Origin: Blasia pusilla
Lineage: Eukaryota > Marchantiophyta > Marchantiopsida > Blasiales
DNA length: 64,000 bases
Direction of reading: 5' to 3'
Assembly: GCA_050084515.1 (NCBI GenBank)
Contig: CM114271.1
Location: 27,156,001 to 27,220,000 of the forward strand
In this document: positions 20,601 through 33,200 of the stretch, piece by piece
How the letters are laid out: each line of letters begins with the position of its first letter
Numbering within the stretch: position 1 is the first letter of the stretch
Program-made: the position numbers and the translations under genes
Notes under the pieces: generated by a model
Told to the model about the DNA's origin: nothing
The model's input: the letters and a program-made list of their open reading frames with translations, nothing else
Database searches by the model: none

Positions 20601-23541
20601 CCACAACAGCCTGCATAAAACATACCCAACATACTCACGCCCTCAAAGATTTCTTCAAAAGACTATGCATTACACATGTGTGAAATTAATTTTTGGCAAT
20701 ACAGGAATAGAGACTGTAAAAAAATTGTAATAATTCTGCGATTGAGTAGCACGCTGTATGCATAATAGTCAATGTCACTGCATATTTACTTTGTGTGATA
20801 AGATTCTCCACTCTCCATCATTAGATTAGAAAGAAATCCAAAGAATGGGAACAATTAATCAATTTTCACCAACATGGGCCAATTTCCTGCAACAAGATAG
20901 TAGTCTGAACTACTCACACAATTGATCATAGACCTTACAACACACCATTATGAGATTAAGAAGCCTGGGAATTGTACACATAGCAATCCTAGATCTGTTC
21001 TGTGCCAGAACTTCAGGGCTTTGAATATAAGTACTATCACCACTGTGGGGAATATAAGTACTATCCCCACTTTGTGGACCTTCTTGCCAGCAGAATCACA
21101 TTCCTTTTAAAAGCCTGGAAGAACAACTTGCCTGCGCAGCAGGAGTAGAAGACGATGAAGGAGGTGCAGCTGCTGGTGTCTTTGTCTGCAGAATAAGAGA
21201 AAAGTGAAATGGTCAGCAATGTACCATTCATAACTAAAATTTTACTGATGCTTAAAACTCTTCCTTCAAGGAACTCCGTGGGTAGAGAAACCTACTTTCG
21301 GTGTTAAGGGTTACCTGTACAGGATTCATGTGTCCGTAAGATTCACTAGTTTAGGGTTTCAGCTGAGCACCCAGAATCAGGGGACTACTGCCATCCACTG
21401 TCTATGCAACACTGCTACTAAGAGGAAGGTGAGGTCAAAGTTGAAAACTCATCCCTTATAGTGTCGTGTGAGTACTATTACTTCCACTTTTGTGTGTACT
21501 ATTACTTCCACTTGTGTGTGCAGCTGCATGGGTGCACGAAGTTCTCTATTAACTATATTAGCCTAATGCCATACACTGTTATTAGTCACCGTGAGCCAAA
21601 AATATTAAACCTCAAATCTTCTACTCAAATTTTTGCTAAAATATCGGAGGTCCAAAACACTTATGTCTATATGGGAGGAAGGTGGGATGCATCTCTTTCC
21701 ATTCGAGTGACAGTTTGCCTGCTTCGTCCCACCATCCAAATATACGAACTCTCCAACCAAAGGACAATTCTGTGACTAGCACTAAAGTAACAATGCTGTC
21801 GCTGGTACTAAAATATGGAGGCATCTTGAATTGAGAGAAAATTCCACAGGAAAACAGTCTGGTACTAAAAGAGAATAACCTGACGGTTCACTGTTGGCCC
21901 AATCTAGCTCTGACAGGCACTGCTTGAAACCCAGATATTCTTTGGTCTCTCTCTAGATGTGTGCTATTTAGTGTCTGAACTTACACCTGAAAAAAGGTCA
22001 CGAATTCTTTGCTGTTCAAGAACTCCCAGTCCACTCTCACTTCATACGTCAGAAATGTTGATTGTTCCTACAGGCGACTCACCTTTGTAAGCATGACCAC
22101 AAGGAATCCATTTTCAGAAACCTTATTGTCATCCATTGTCGTTTCATCCTTCAGCACTTTCCCTTGGTGAATAAGGAGTTGTTGAGCACAAGGGAAAAGC
22201 TCCCTACCCTGGGTGTCTTCTATCTGCTTCTTCACAGCTATGACCTACACACGCACCGTTTCATGGATTGAGATTTCCCTGCCAAGTGAAGTTCGACCTT
22301 CACCATTACCTAGATTATTCCAGTCAGAATAGTCCAAAACAAGTAACTTGTTCTAACAAGTCTAAATAAAATGTTGGACGTTGATGGACACAGTAACGAA
22401 TACTAAAGAGGCAAAGGGAGACTTAGGACCAGAAAACAACACCCAGGTGCAAAAGTCATAAAATATGTGTCGAAGGACCATGAAATACAATCGAAAAACA
22501 TACCAAGACGAGACTTCCCATCTTGTCCAATTTAGAACCTCCTGTTCTTGCTGAAGCGGTTTGCCCAAACCAGAAATAACCTCTACAAATTTGAAAGGGA
22601 CAAACCCGTCTTGCCTCGCTAACTTTGAACTCAGAGAACAAGTTGACTACCCCAAGAATTTCCCCACCAACCAAACAGCAAGAAGCGATCCACACTCGTA
22701 CCAGCTAATGTTTGCCTAGAGATCTCGAATCCACATTGGACATCCAACTCGATGCCAAATACCTTGCAACTGTGTCCTTTTAAAAGCGAATCAGTCTCTA
22801 CTATTCATTAAATGCGTCGCTTCACGCTTGAGGGGAGGGGAGACTCGGCCAGTGGCAAACAAAGCATCCAGAAGGACATGCTCTCCAGAAGACGAGGGGT
22901 TAAGGTAGAGCAACAAGGGCTACACAGAGAAAAAAGCGCTATCATTTAGTAGCGTAGAGAGTCCACTAGCGCAAGGAAACGTAAGTCTCAACAAGGCCAG
23001 TCAACGTCCTCATCCAAGTGGATGCAAGACGCAAATGCCACCATGTCATAACGAACATCCATGCCAGGAGAGCGGCATCATCTCGCAACATTAACCATAT
23101 CTCCACCGGCAAGAAACCCCACAACTCTTCAAAGCAACACTCATGCGTAAGAGGTTCACTTCCAGGGACAAGCAGAGAAAACATGGTGAAATAGGTCTTC
23201 ACAGATCATTCGCGGACACAGTGCTACGTTGAGACAGGCACCGAGAAGCATACAATCGCAACTTCCAAACGGAAGAGGCGGCGCAGAACCCGACAGCACC
23301 CGAATTGAATGAAACCAAGCCTACACACCCGGACGGACAAGAAGAACAAAAACCTAAACGAACCGGACCGTAACGAAGAACAAACGGAAATAACTCCAAC
23401 AGCTTCCGAAATCTACACAGCGACACTCTCCCAACGTGCATGAACAGACCACGGGGACAAAGGGATGATACATACTGTATCCGACGGGCTGACATCGAGA
23501 TCAAAGTGGTTGCCCTTAAGAGTCTTCACCGAAATCTTCAT
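17614..23541 (-). CDS. RAD23: RAD23, ubiquitin receptor / nucleotide-excision-repair factor
   Basis: Shuttles ubiquitinated proteins to the proteasome and stabilises the XPC/RAD4 DNA-damage sensor. Coding exons (minus): 23476-23541, 22083-22244, 21132-21185, 20495-20610, 19499-19676, 19090-19254, 18878-18946, 18639-18686, 18070-18182, 17855-17933, 17614-17730. Joined they give 388 residues without a break, the usual plant length. Domains: ubiquitin-like 1-76 ([10 protein letters not shown]), Pro/Ala/Thr linker, UBA1 about 150-192 ([20 protein letters not shown]), Pro-rich linker, XPC-binding/STI1 about 262-320 ([19 protein letters not shown]), UBA2 350-388 ([17 protein letters not shown]). 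All introns are GT-AG except intron 3, which starts with GC. The start is fixed by the UBL beginning at its first Met. No damage is seen, so it should be functional. Confidence 0.96.
21127..21132 (-). other. GC-AG intron donor in RAD23 (intron 3)
   Basis: The exon ends GCGCAG and the intron begins gcaagt. The reading frame into the next exon (20610) is exact, so the GC donor is real or was GT in a recent ancestor. GC-AG introns are a small but normal class and keep a strong CAG/gcaagt context, as here. Confidence 0.8.
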
Positions 23542-26500
23542 CCTGCTCTACCGCCAACAAGCAGAAACCAAGCAACCAGTGCGCTGCTTGAGCCGCGCTG
23601 CGCTGCTCCAATAAATGGAGGCACTATATTCCCGTCGCCACGACGATCACACCGCTATACGAAAGAAAACGCGGATCACAGCGTTCCTCCCACACGCACG
23701 CACAGACGAAAGCCTCCCACCTCTCACCTCATACGCGCACACAATCGAATCAGAGACGACGGACCCTTCTGAAGTCACGAAGGAAGGAAAGAGAAAGGAA
23801 TGGACAACAGCGCAGTCCGTAGCTCAGAGCACGGGAAGAAGAAAGGGCTATGCTCCCACAGACAGACGAATATTGCGCATGAACTATTGCATCGCCTCTC
23901 ACAGGCGAAGAAACCACACCACCATCTCTCTCGTCTGTCCGCCGGTCCATCCGCCCGTTGCCCTACCGACGGACGGCGCCACTACGGTAATCTCATCACT
24001 AAAACAGGATGGGGCGTGTCAAAGCACACTCAGAAATTGCTGGTTCTAATTTATTCCCATATGCGGTTTAAGAAATGGTTTCAGAGTGTCTCCTTATTTG
24101 CAAATATCTGTATGTTTGACATGTGGATAGAAATTTTTTTCCATATGGATAGAATTTTTTTTAGTTTATGTGTAACATCGTTATTAGACGAGCCATGGAC
24201 GAACTCTATATACCGGTGGTTATGAGTACGAAGTAACTTTCCATGCACGAATAGTATAGAAACCATTTTTTCACCATATTTGAAAATAGATTTTTAATAT
24301 TTGGGGTGTCCTAAAGTTTGGTCGAAAATGAAAGATGCGGTAGAATGATAACATCATGACTGTAAAGGTAAGGGGAAAAGTGGGCAGAAGTTGTGAGAGT
24401 TTAGATAAACATAATTTTTTTTATATAGAGAGTGGAAAAACATTTAAAAGGTGCAACAACTTTTCTTTGACACCAACAAGTACTTCATTTCATGCATGGA
24501 ATTCAACAAGTACTTCATTCCATACGGGGGGACACCCTAGTTGATTAGTAGGAAAACGTTGAAAAGTGGGGCGGAAAAATATCATTACAATGTAGGGAGT
24601 ATTTCTTTCCACATTGAATTTGAAATCTACCAGTAATAAGAGGATAGAGAACGCATCTTCCAAGGCATTAAGGGGCAAAACTCTTATTCCAAAATTACCT
24701 CCAAATTCATATCATTTGTGTTCCATCTCTTTATGAAAAAGCCCAAAAGAAAATTTTCCAATCATCATCGCACACATTTAACACGTATCATCATATACGA
24801 GAGATTATTTAAATCATAAACTAGGGGTTTTTATTGACAATATATTCGTGCAACTACTGTTTTCCCAAGGCAAATAAATTGATTTCCTGAGAAAAATTAT
24901 AACACATGGTAACATGGACGTTGGAAACATTTCTCTTTATTTGGGATTTTTTTAAAAACAATTGAATAGAGTTTTTCTGCCATTTTTTAATCGGGTAAAA
25001 TTCCTTTGTGAAAATTTTGTCATGTTAAATTAAAAACTACTTTTCTTTGCCGATCCACATTTCGTTTTCTTACTATTATAAACCGATGGGAAAACGACAC
25101 GGGAAACATGAAGATCCACACACGGGATCGTCGCCTTATGGACTCCGTCTGAGACGCACTCTTCGCCCTATTATTATGGCTTATCCATCGATCTGAAATC
25201 GTCGGCTGAAAGGCACCTACTTACGGACGAGGAACTGGCATCCGCGGTACGCATACCGGACGGCCGCGGACCCGCACAACGACAAGTGATGGGATAGAAA
25301 CGGAACGAAGCAAGTTTTTCTCGGGCCGCACCGGAACACCGGAACGAGTGCGCCGTTAGGGAGACTTCCGGGATTGCCGTCCGCGTGGTCCAGGGCAGTG
25401 GACGGAACGAAGAACGGAACGAATCGTTAACAGATAGAAGACGAGCTACTGTACGAGCGGAGGATCTAGCAGCACACGACAGCAAACGAGGCAAATTCCT
25501 ATAATGTAGGGTAGACAGCAATGTAAGCGCAGGCTTGCCCTAGACTTCACCTTACCGGTATATGCATGGATCCTCTGTCGGAAATCCATGTAAGCGATCT
25601 ATCTTCTATAGCATGAGAGGAGAGGTATTTTGTAGTTTAATTGTTTTATAGAATTATAAAAAGATAGAGAAGTTAGATTCACGGACTCTTGCACTTAACT
25701 CTGCAAGTCACACTTACCTTAACACTAAACACTTACGGACAAGAATAAAAATTTTAGTGTGGGGAAATAATACTGGGGAGAGGATGGGGTTATAAAAGGA
25801 AAGAAGATGAACCTCATTAAATATGCATGAAAGTTATAAGGGGAGCGGTTCTTTTGAGTGATGGGAGAGTTTAGGTCTTCTTTCACTAAATCCAAAACTA
25901 CTGACTTTTGTGAAGTTCAATTACTATATTAGGAAGAAGCAGGGGCTTCGGTTCATCTTCATTATTTTGAGACTCGGGGGTGATTGAGGAGAATAAAACA
26001 CCCGACATGTGCAGGTCCTTCACTTGAATACAGTAGCAAAGCGCATCCATGAGGAAATATTCAGCAAAGAGAGCAATGGACTTGGTCGTATAACGCACAA
26101 ACGCTTCTGCCGGTCTCTAATGTCATACCAAAGTGAATATTTTCATGCTGCAGGACTATATCTATGGGTTATTCCCAGTCTCACAAAAGCATTATCTAAC
26201 ATGAAGGGTTCTAACATCAACACAATTGTAAGTACCCACACACGGGTGACTACCCGTACCACAAACAAACACTTGAAACAAATCACATTGGTTAGGAACC
26301 AACATTTTCCCCCACCCCTGTTCAAACTCCACTTGAAATGTCATAAAAAACTCATGCTATATATTGTGAAAAGCTTTAAAAACTATCATGTTCTATTGGC
26401 ATCCATATTCAATGCAATTTGCTCGTGATGGACTGAAACCGTCAGGCAATTACTCCCAAAAGTGATTACTTGGACGAGTTGGATCAACATCTCTCTTCTT

Positions 26501-27218
26501 CACATGAGTAACCCGTCTGAAGGGTCCAATGCATTCCTGGTTTTGACAATGAAAGCTCAAATTGAAAGCAGAACTAGAAACTGAATAACCCACATGCTCA
26601 ACACTTGCGACCACGGAGAACAAGGTTAGAATGTTCTCACATATGGGGTTCTAGAGTTTGGGAATCTTGCCCTTATTACAAAACAATTACCACCCCAACT
26701 ATGAGCTCTACCCTTGCTCCCTCTCTGCTCCCTCCTTGCTCTATCTGACACGTAACCTAAACTTATACACAGTATAATGTTAAATTCCCTACAACTTCAG
26801 ATCATGCTCTGCTACTCCACTCCCCCACTACCTCATACTTTAAATCAGGCGGGCACACTAGTTTCAGTTTAAATAATAGACCATTGATAGCTAGCACAAG
26901 GATCATATCCAGAAACCAAAACTCAATGTCTTCTTGACTGCAGATTCTCCTCATGCAATTCAATTTTCATCACTGTGCATGATATAAACCTATCGGGCTA
27001 AAACGAGATACTGTAACTGTTAGCTCACGAAGCATCACCAGAAGGTCTCTTAGTCTGACCATCACTGATTCCATTTCATTCTTCGCAGGGTTACCCATCT
27101 ACAACAATTGTCCCTCCAAATGTTTCTCTTTCTGTAAATGGCCATTTCTGGAACTGAGTTCTTCAAAAAAGGTAAATGAAACTAGTTGTTTTCCTTGCAG
27201 TAATTAGGAGTAGCCATC
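23542..27218. other. Intergenic region between RAD23 promoter and LIG4 3' end
   Basis: 23542 to about 23.7 kb should hold the RAD23 5' leader and promoter. 24.0-25.1 kb is AT-rich. About 25.17-25.52 kb is locally GC-rich with an unremarkable 115-codon frame. 27.0-27.2 kb is probably LIG4 3' untranslated sequence. No gene or named repeat was recognised, and no 27-bp hairpins occur here. Confidence 0.5.
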
Positions 27219-30200
27219 TTAGCGAGGGTTCAACAGATCATCAACAAGGGCCTTGTAACTGACCTTTTTCTTGGCGTTTGGAGAGTTGGCAACTTGACTC
27301 CCACTAGGGCCATTTTTTGTTGTTTCTATGCTAGAAGAATACAACCCTCCAGAGTGACCGTCCATTTGAGACAAACTTCGTGTGGAAATTTCTGAGTCAT
27401 TACAATAACTCAATCTGGGAGCTTGTAGGCTGAAGTTTAAGCTTGGCACCAGGTCACCTAGCAGATCATCGAGGCAATTATCCATGGCATTTCCAGTACT
27501 CTGTGGCATTTCATGGTCACTTGAAATGCTCCGTCTATTGGATATTTGGCAGATGTCTTCTGATTCCCTGGGTTTATATCTCCTCTCTGCCTCCGGAGCT
27601 CGATCTACTCTTGAACGGACAGATATCTCTTCTTCTCTCTGGGTACCAGTCAACCTGCGTTTCCCAATTGTATTTCTCCTCTGGTGAGATTCTTCTTGGT
27701 GATGACCATCTTCATTCCCTCGTTTCTTCCTGGACTTCAGAATTCTTGGCACTGTTACCATTCGGTTGGTCTGAGCTTCAGAAACTTTCTCTGGAACTGC
27801 AGTGCCCTCCTTTGTAGCCGCAATTTTCTCCTCCTCGTTTTTGACACCTCCTTCCTCAGTTTCCGCCATATCCAGCTGCTGCTCAACATATTGGAAGGAT
27901 CTATCCCTGTCAAGTTCAAACTAACCACTTAATTGTTAGAGATGACATAGGTTTTGTGCACATAGAACACCTAAACCTGTATCATGCATGACGAGATGCC
28001 TTGTCTTCCCATCTCCCACAAAAGTTGAGTTCAACTTTACAGTAAGAAAACTTTATCGTGAGTGATAAGGTGCGGGGGTAAACCAACCTGAGATCGTAGC
28101 CGTTGTCGGGAGGATGGTCACAGGTTCCTACCTCATGACCATCTATCCAGTAATGACTTAAAATCTTTAAATTGTCTGACATCAAAAACTTCCTGTCTTC
28201 ATGAGAAACACTGGCAGAATAATCAAAATTTCATGTCAGAAGAAAAACTGAAACTCCACATAAGAGAGCAGCTTAGCAACTAGACATGGCACAGATATTG
28301 TTCTTTTGACTTCATCTTGACATCTGTCTACATATGAGTGTGCCTGATGCTTTCTATGCATGATGAGGGATATAGGTATGAATAAAAAAGGGAACTCAAC
28401 ACGATGAAGAAAATCTTAGACAAGACCACCAGACTGTTAAGAATATCACTACTTGGACAATCTCTTGCACTCCTTTAGAGAACCAGTCAAAGAGTCTTGC
28501 TTTCACCTTTTAAATATACTCTTGAAAGGCAAGGACTGTCCAGGAGATACATAAATAATCATGTGCGTCACATCACTGCATAATCTCTGACTAATAGTCC
28601 CTCCATGCATGCTGACTTCCAGTTCCTGTCTTCGGAGAGTTGTCTCTGCGACCACTTGTGAATCACCATTTCTGCACATTGTCCACATTTTCAATCAATC
28701 AATCAAATGGTACTCTCAACACTCAGATCACAAAATAGCTATGACCACTGCACAGACATGATCATAAAGGGATAATGTTGAAAAAAGTAAAGGGATAATG
28801 TACATTAGTCACACCCTGACCTTGATCAGCTACACACTGATTTAGATCATCAACTTAGGGTTAGGACTGGTTAAGGGGATCTGAGGGTAACAAATAACCT
28901 CCCTCGTGTATATTAAACCTCAAGATTCTTTGGTGCTCTTGATGTGCTCTGCAGCACTGGCCCTGCTGTAGACTGATTTGAGAGGAGAGTGTGACATAGC
29001 TTCAAGCATGGAAAGCCTCACTGGAAGGTAGGTAGTTTTGTCCAGCTAGATGGTGGACAATGATTGTGCATGAGTGACAGGGAGTTATGTATTATCTCTG
29101 AAACTCTAGATGAGTGAGGGCCTCCGTAGTGAGATTTGGGGTGGTTCCATCTATACAAAGGAGGCGTGCTGTAAACTGATTTGCTGATTGTGCACTATGT
29201 TGCTACGTCTAATATTGCACCAGAAGCTAGGTCTACTGATCCAAATTCTACACATATACCATCATTAAGTAGGAGTTTGACCCATTGATGGCGGTATAGT
29301 AGTTGCTTTGGCACAAAAAATTCTTCTGTTGACATTGTCAGTTTTCTGCCAAGTCCATGTGGGCAGAACCTTCCTACATGTCAACACAGTAAAGGCAAAG
29401 AGTTCCTCATTGCTGGATTTTTCTTTTCTCATACTTCCATAATTTGAAACAATTCCTTCGTGGCATTAAGACCCAATATATTTACCACGTTCCTCACCTA
29501 TCATACATTACTAATGCTCGTCAGCAATATCTAAGATAGTCGTGCTTTCTTTCATGCACGGCGAAGGTAAGAGATTACTCTACCTTGAATGGATAGGCTT
29601 GTGAAAGAAGAAGTGGCAGTTGGCAAACTGACCAAAAGTTGAAGTTGGACAGTACTTCTTCTTGTAGTGTAGAAGTTCGTCCATGTCTTTCGCAAGTTTT
29701 GCAGGGTCAATACTCTCAAAAATCTGCACCGAGACAAAAATTTGGATTCTTAGGTTATGCAGACAATGAATGCAGCAATGGCTGCATAGAATAACAGAAA
29801 TCCAATGTGATGTATGACTGAAGTAGGTGAGAACTGTAGGCCATTTTCCTTTTATCTGTATCTCTAATCTAATTTGCCTACTTCAAGACTCACCCACCCT
29901 GAGAATATGATTGACCAGCAGAAGTATCTCCTTGTACAAAGTCAGAGCTAGCATCAGCTAGACCATCCATGATTTCAGCTTGTACACAATCAGCAAATCA
30001 GTCCCTATCTCTATTGCCAAATCAGAGCCCTACCATGATGTGACTCTTCTTACTATCTAAGAGATACTAAGAGGGATTCTACTCAGCCACACCTTGCACT
30101 CACACTACAGGTCCTCACATGTCACCAGCTCAGAGATCAGACATGGCTCACCATTGAGCACAAACAATCTCCATCAGCATACTAGACAAAACAACCTGCC

Positions 30201-33200
30201 TTCCAGTGAGGCTCTAGCAAGCACAGCAATTAGTCTCAATCTCCTCTTCCTACTCTCTGATCACTCTGCAGCAGGACCAAGAGCCTCAGGAGTCCTCACC
30301 AAAACTGTGCATGCTGTAGAATTGGCTTCTGCTCTCTAAACAGAGACATTATATACATCAGGGTGAGCACTTCTGGCCCTTAGATCTTCTTGAACAGATC
30401 CATACCCTAAATAACAGATGGTGGCTAACCCTAACTCGAGAATTGCCCTAATTCAAGGTTACCCTAAAAGATAGAGGAACACTAAGTTATCTCTAGCTAA
30501 CTAAATTAGTATCCAACTAAGTTAGTATTTGACTAACTATTTTTAGAGCATAACTAAACTAGATATTAACAAATTTCAACACACCCCAGGAAAGAAATAT
30601 CCCTTCAGGTCATTAAGCAACGGACTTCAAGTAAAGACACAATTAGATTCACCTAGTTCCTAAATAACTCGATTATAGCAAGGGCATCAAGATGGGCAGT
30701 TCTATAGCAGGGAAAGTTAATACGGGAACTGCCCATGCTCTGAGAAGTTATTCAAATTACCTGTGACAGATCATTGGTGTCGATATCCACAAAGTAGTAA
30801 TCACCATACTCATCAATATCCGCCTTCCTCTTCTCCTTTGTTTGAGCAGAAAGGTGAAGAAAATACCTGAGATTTCAATAGAAAAAAAATCTTTGCATCA
30901 TCAGTTCTCCACAACCAACCATCCTTTTGGACATCACCATAAGACAAATAGCTGTAAATAACATGCTTGGTACATTTACAATTCTCACCCCCTGGTGAGA
31001 ATTGTAAATGTCTCAAATCATTCCACACGACTGGCGTACTTTGGTCTCACGGGCAGCAAACTCTTTTCGGTGCAGCAATCGATTATCCATGAGTAGTGAA
31101 TAACATCTCCATTTGTTGCTGCTGCCAGATACTTGATTCCTGCAATTTGAGCCTAAACACTGGTTATTATCAAGCCATGCAGTAATGTATATTGTCATAC
31201 TCCTGGTCAAGGGAGCAACGTCTCCTCACTGCCTCACCCCAAACAAGGCAAGTCCTTTAAAAATGCAAAAATAGTTGTCATCTAAGTAGGATCATGTTAA
31301 TCAACTTCCTCACCTAATATCCTTAACCAAGACAGATTGCTTTGGAAAGAGACCGGATGCTTACTTTCTTCACATTATGTCCTATTGCAATAAAAGAATG
31401 AGAACTAAGAACTGAGAATCACACATACAACCTTTTTTCTCAAATGCTACAGCATGTGTAACATCAGAATTTAGATTCATCGAGAACAGACCACCGTTTT
31501 CCACAATTAGCTTGTGGAGATTCTCCTTTGAATAGTCCTCTGAAAAATTTACAAAATCTGATAATCATAATACATATTAAGGAATTTGTGGTTCAGAAAG
31601 CCTCTTCTATCCTTCCAGACGTAACAAGACAAGTTCACTGGGAAAACGGATTGATGATGATATTGTTTCAATATGTACACTACAAAAGTAAGTGCTTTTT
31701 AGAATAGCAGGATTCTAAAACCTCTTTCCAAAAAAAGGTGATCGTTCAAAGTTTATAGAGTGGATACAAAAGATTAATCCCGTGAATATCTGTGTCTCAC
31801 ATTTCACGTGGGAAACATCAGTAACACGCATGTGGGATGGCACAAGAGGTAGAAAGCGGACTGTACACTTTTTTTGCCTCCTATTTTTGTTTTCTTTCTT
31901 TCCAGAAAGATTAAGCTGCTTGAGATCCGATGTACTTCCAGCCTTAGAGTTGACCATTTCCACCAAAGCTGCACAATAACAGCAACAATGATAACTTTCA
32001 TATCAGAGATGTTAATAACAGAACTTCCTTTGAGTGAAAACAAAAATCCAAATGGATTCTGGATAGAAAGACACTCACGATGAACAAATGATAGTCTCAT
32101 TTTGGGTGGTCAAAGAACCTGGATTCCTATCTTAAGACGACTAGAAGAAATTTGAATTTTTCTTCTATTATTAGGCTTCTCAAAGAGGGAAAGGAGAGTG
32201 TTCTTATTTATACAACCAAAAATAATTTTTCTTTCTCCCTCTTCATCTTTGATTGGAGAAAATAGCTTCCATATGAAGGGGAAGAATGATATTGTACTTG
32301 CCAAAAAAACTTCAGCTTTCAAGTTCTGGTTCCGCTTTTATGTTGAGAGCCATCTGTATCTTTACTTCTTAAAATTCTCTTATTACTCTACCCCAACCGA
32401 AGAGAACGTTCCATTATTCCTTACCACTACAGCCAAAAGCATACACATAACATGACCAACTTGTCCAGATAGAAACAGATGGCATTCAGGAAAAATGGAA
32501 TAACTAATGGATGCTGTACTGCCAGATAAATTCATCTGTCTCTCAGCGCTCACAACATATCCTTGGAAAGCTCATGTTAAGATCTAGGAGAGCAAATGCT
32601 GTCACACACATGCCAGAATAGAGCTCATATGATGCTAGATACCTTACCCTGCACATTGAGACAGTCATACCAGGGCTTATCATAACGTACTTTGTGGACA
32701 CGAGGGAATCGCAGACCATAGGGTGCTGCAAAGACCTGCAAGACCAAAGAACCCCAAATCTTTAGAAAATACTCTGTCTGGAGATTTGATGCAGGGGTGT
32801 TGCTCCATGACCAGAGGACGAATCTTAACTACAAATACTTGAGTAAATTGAGAGCAAATAACAAAAACAATCTTCTGGATTTTTTTTATGCTAACAGAAA
32901 CTGATTAAACTCTTTCTTCCTGTAAACAACATTCATGAGACAAAACTTTGACAATACTCACCTCAGTCTTGATTGTTCGGATATCACTTGTGATTTCCAG
33001 AATCACAGACCTATGAAAGATTAAAACGTAGTTAGTTTGAGGGTTTCCCATGTAGCTTGTAACACTCTCTCAGGGCTCTTGTACTGTGAAGCTAAATTAA
33101 TGAGTAACCCCTTAAGTGCTATCTTTTGTTTGCTTAAGAAGTAGAATATTAGATCTTAAGAGAAGCAAGAGGTCCATGTTTCTCTGAATTTGCTTGAGAT

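Noticed and set aside
25174-25521. 115-codon minus-strand open frame in a GC-rich patch between RAD23 and LIG4
   Set aside because: Arg/Ser-rich composition without a recognisable domain, splice context or homologous copy in the window.
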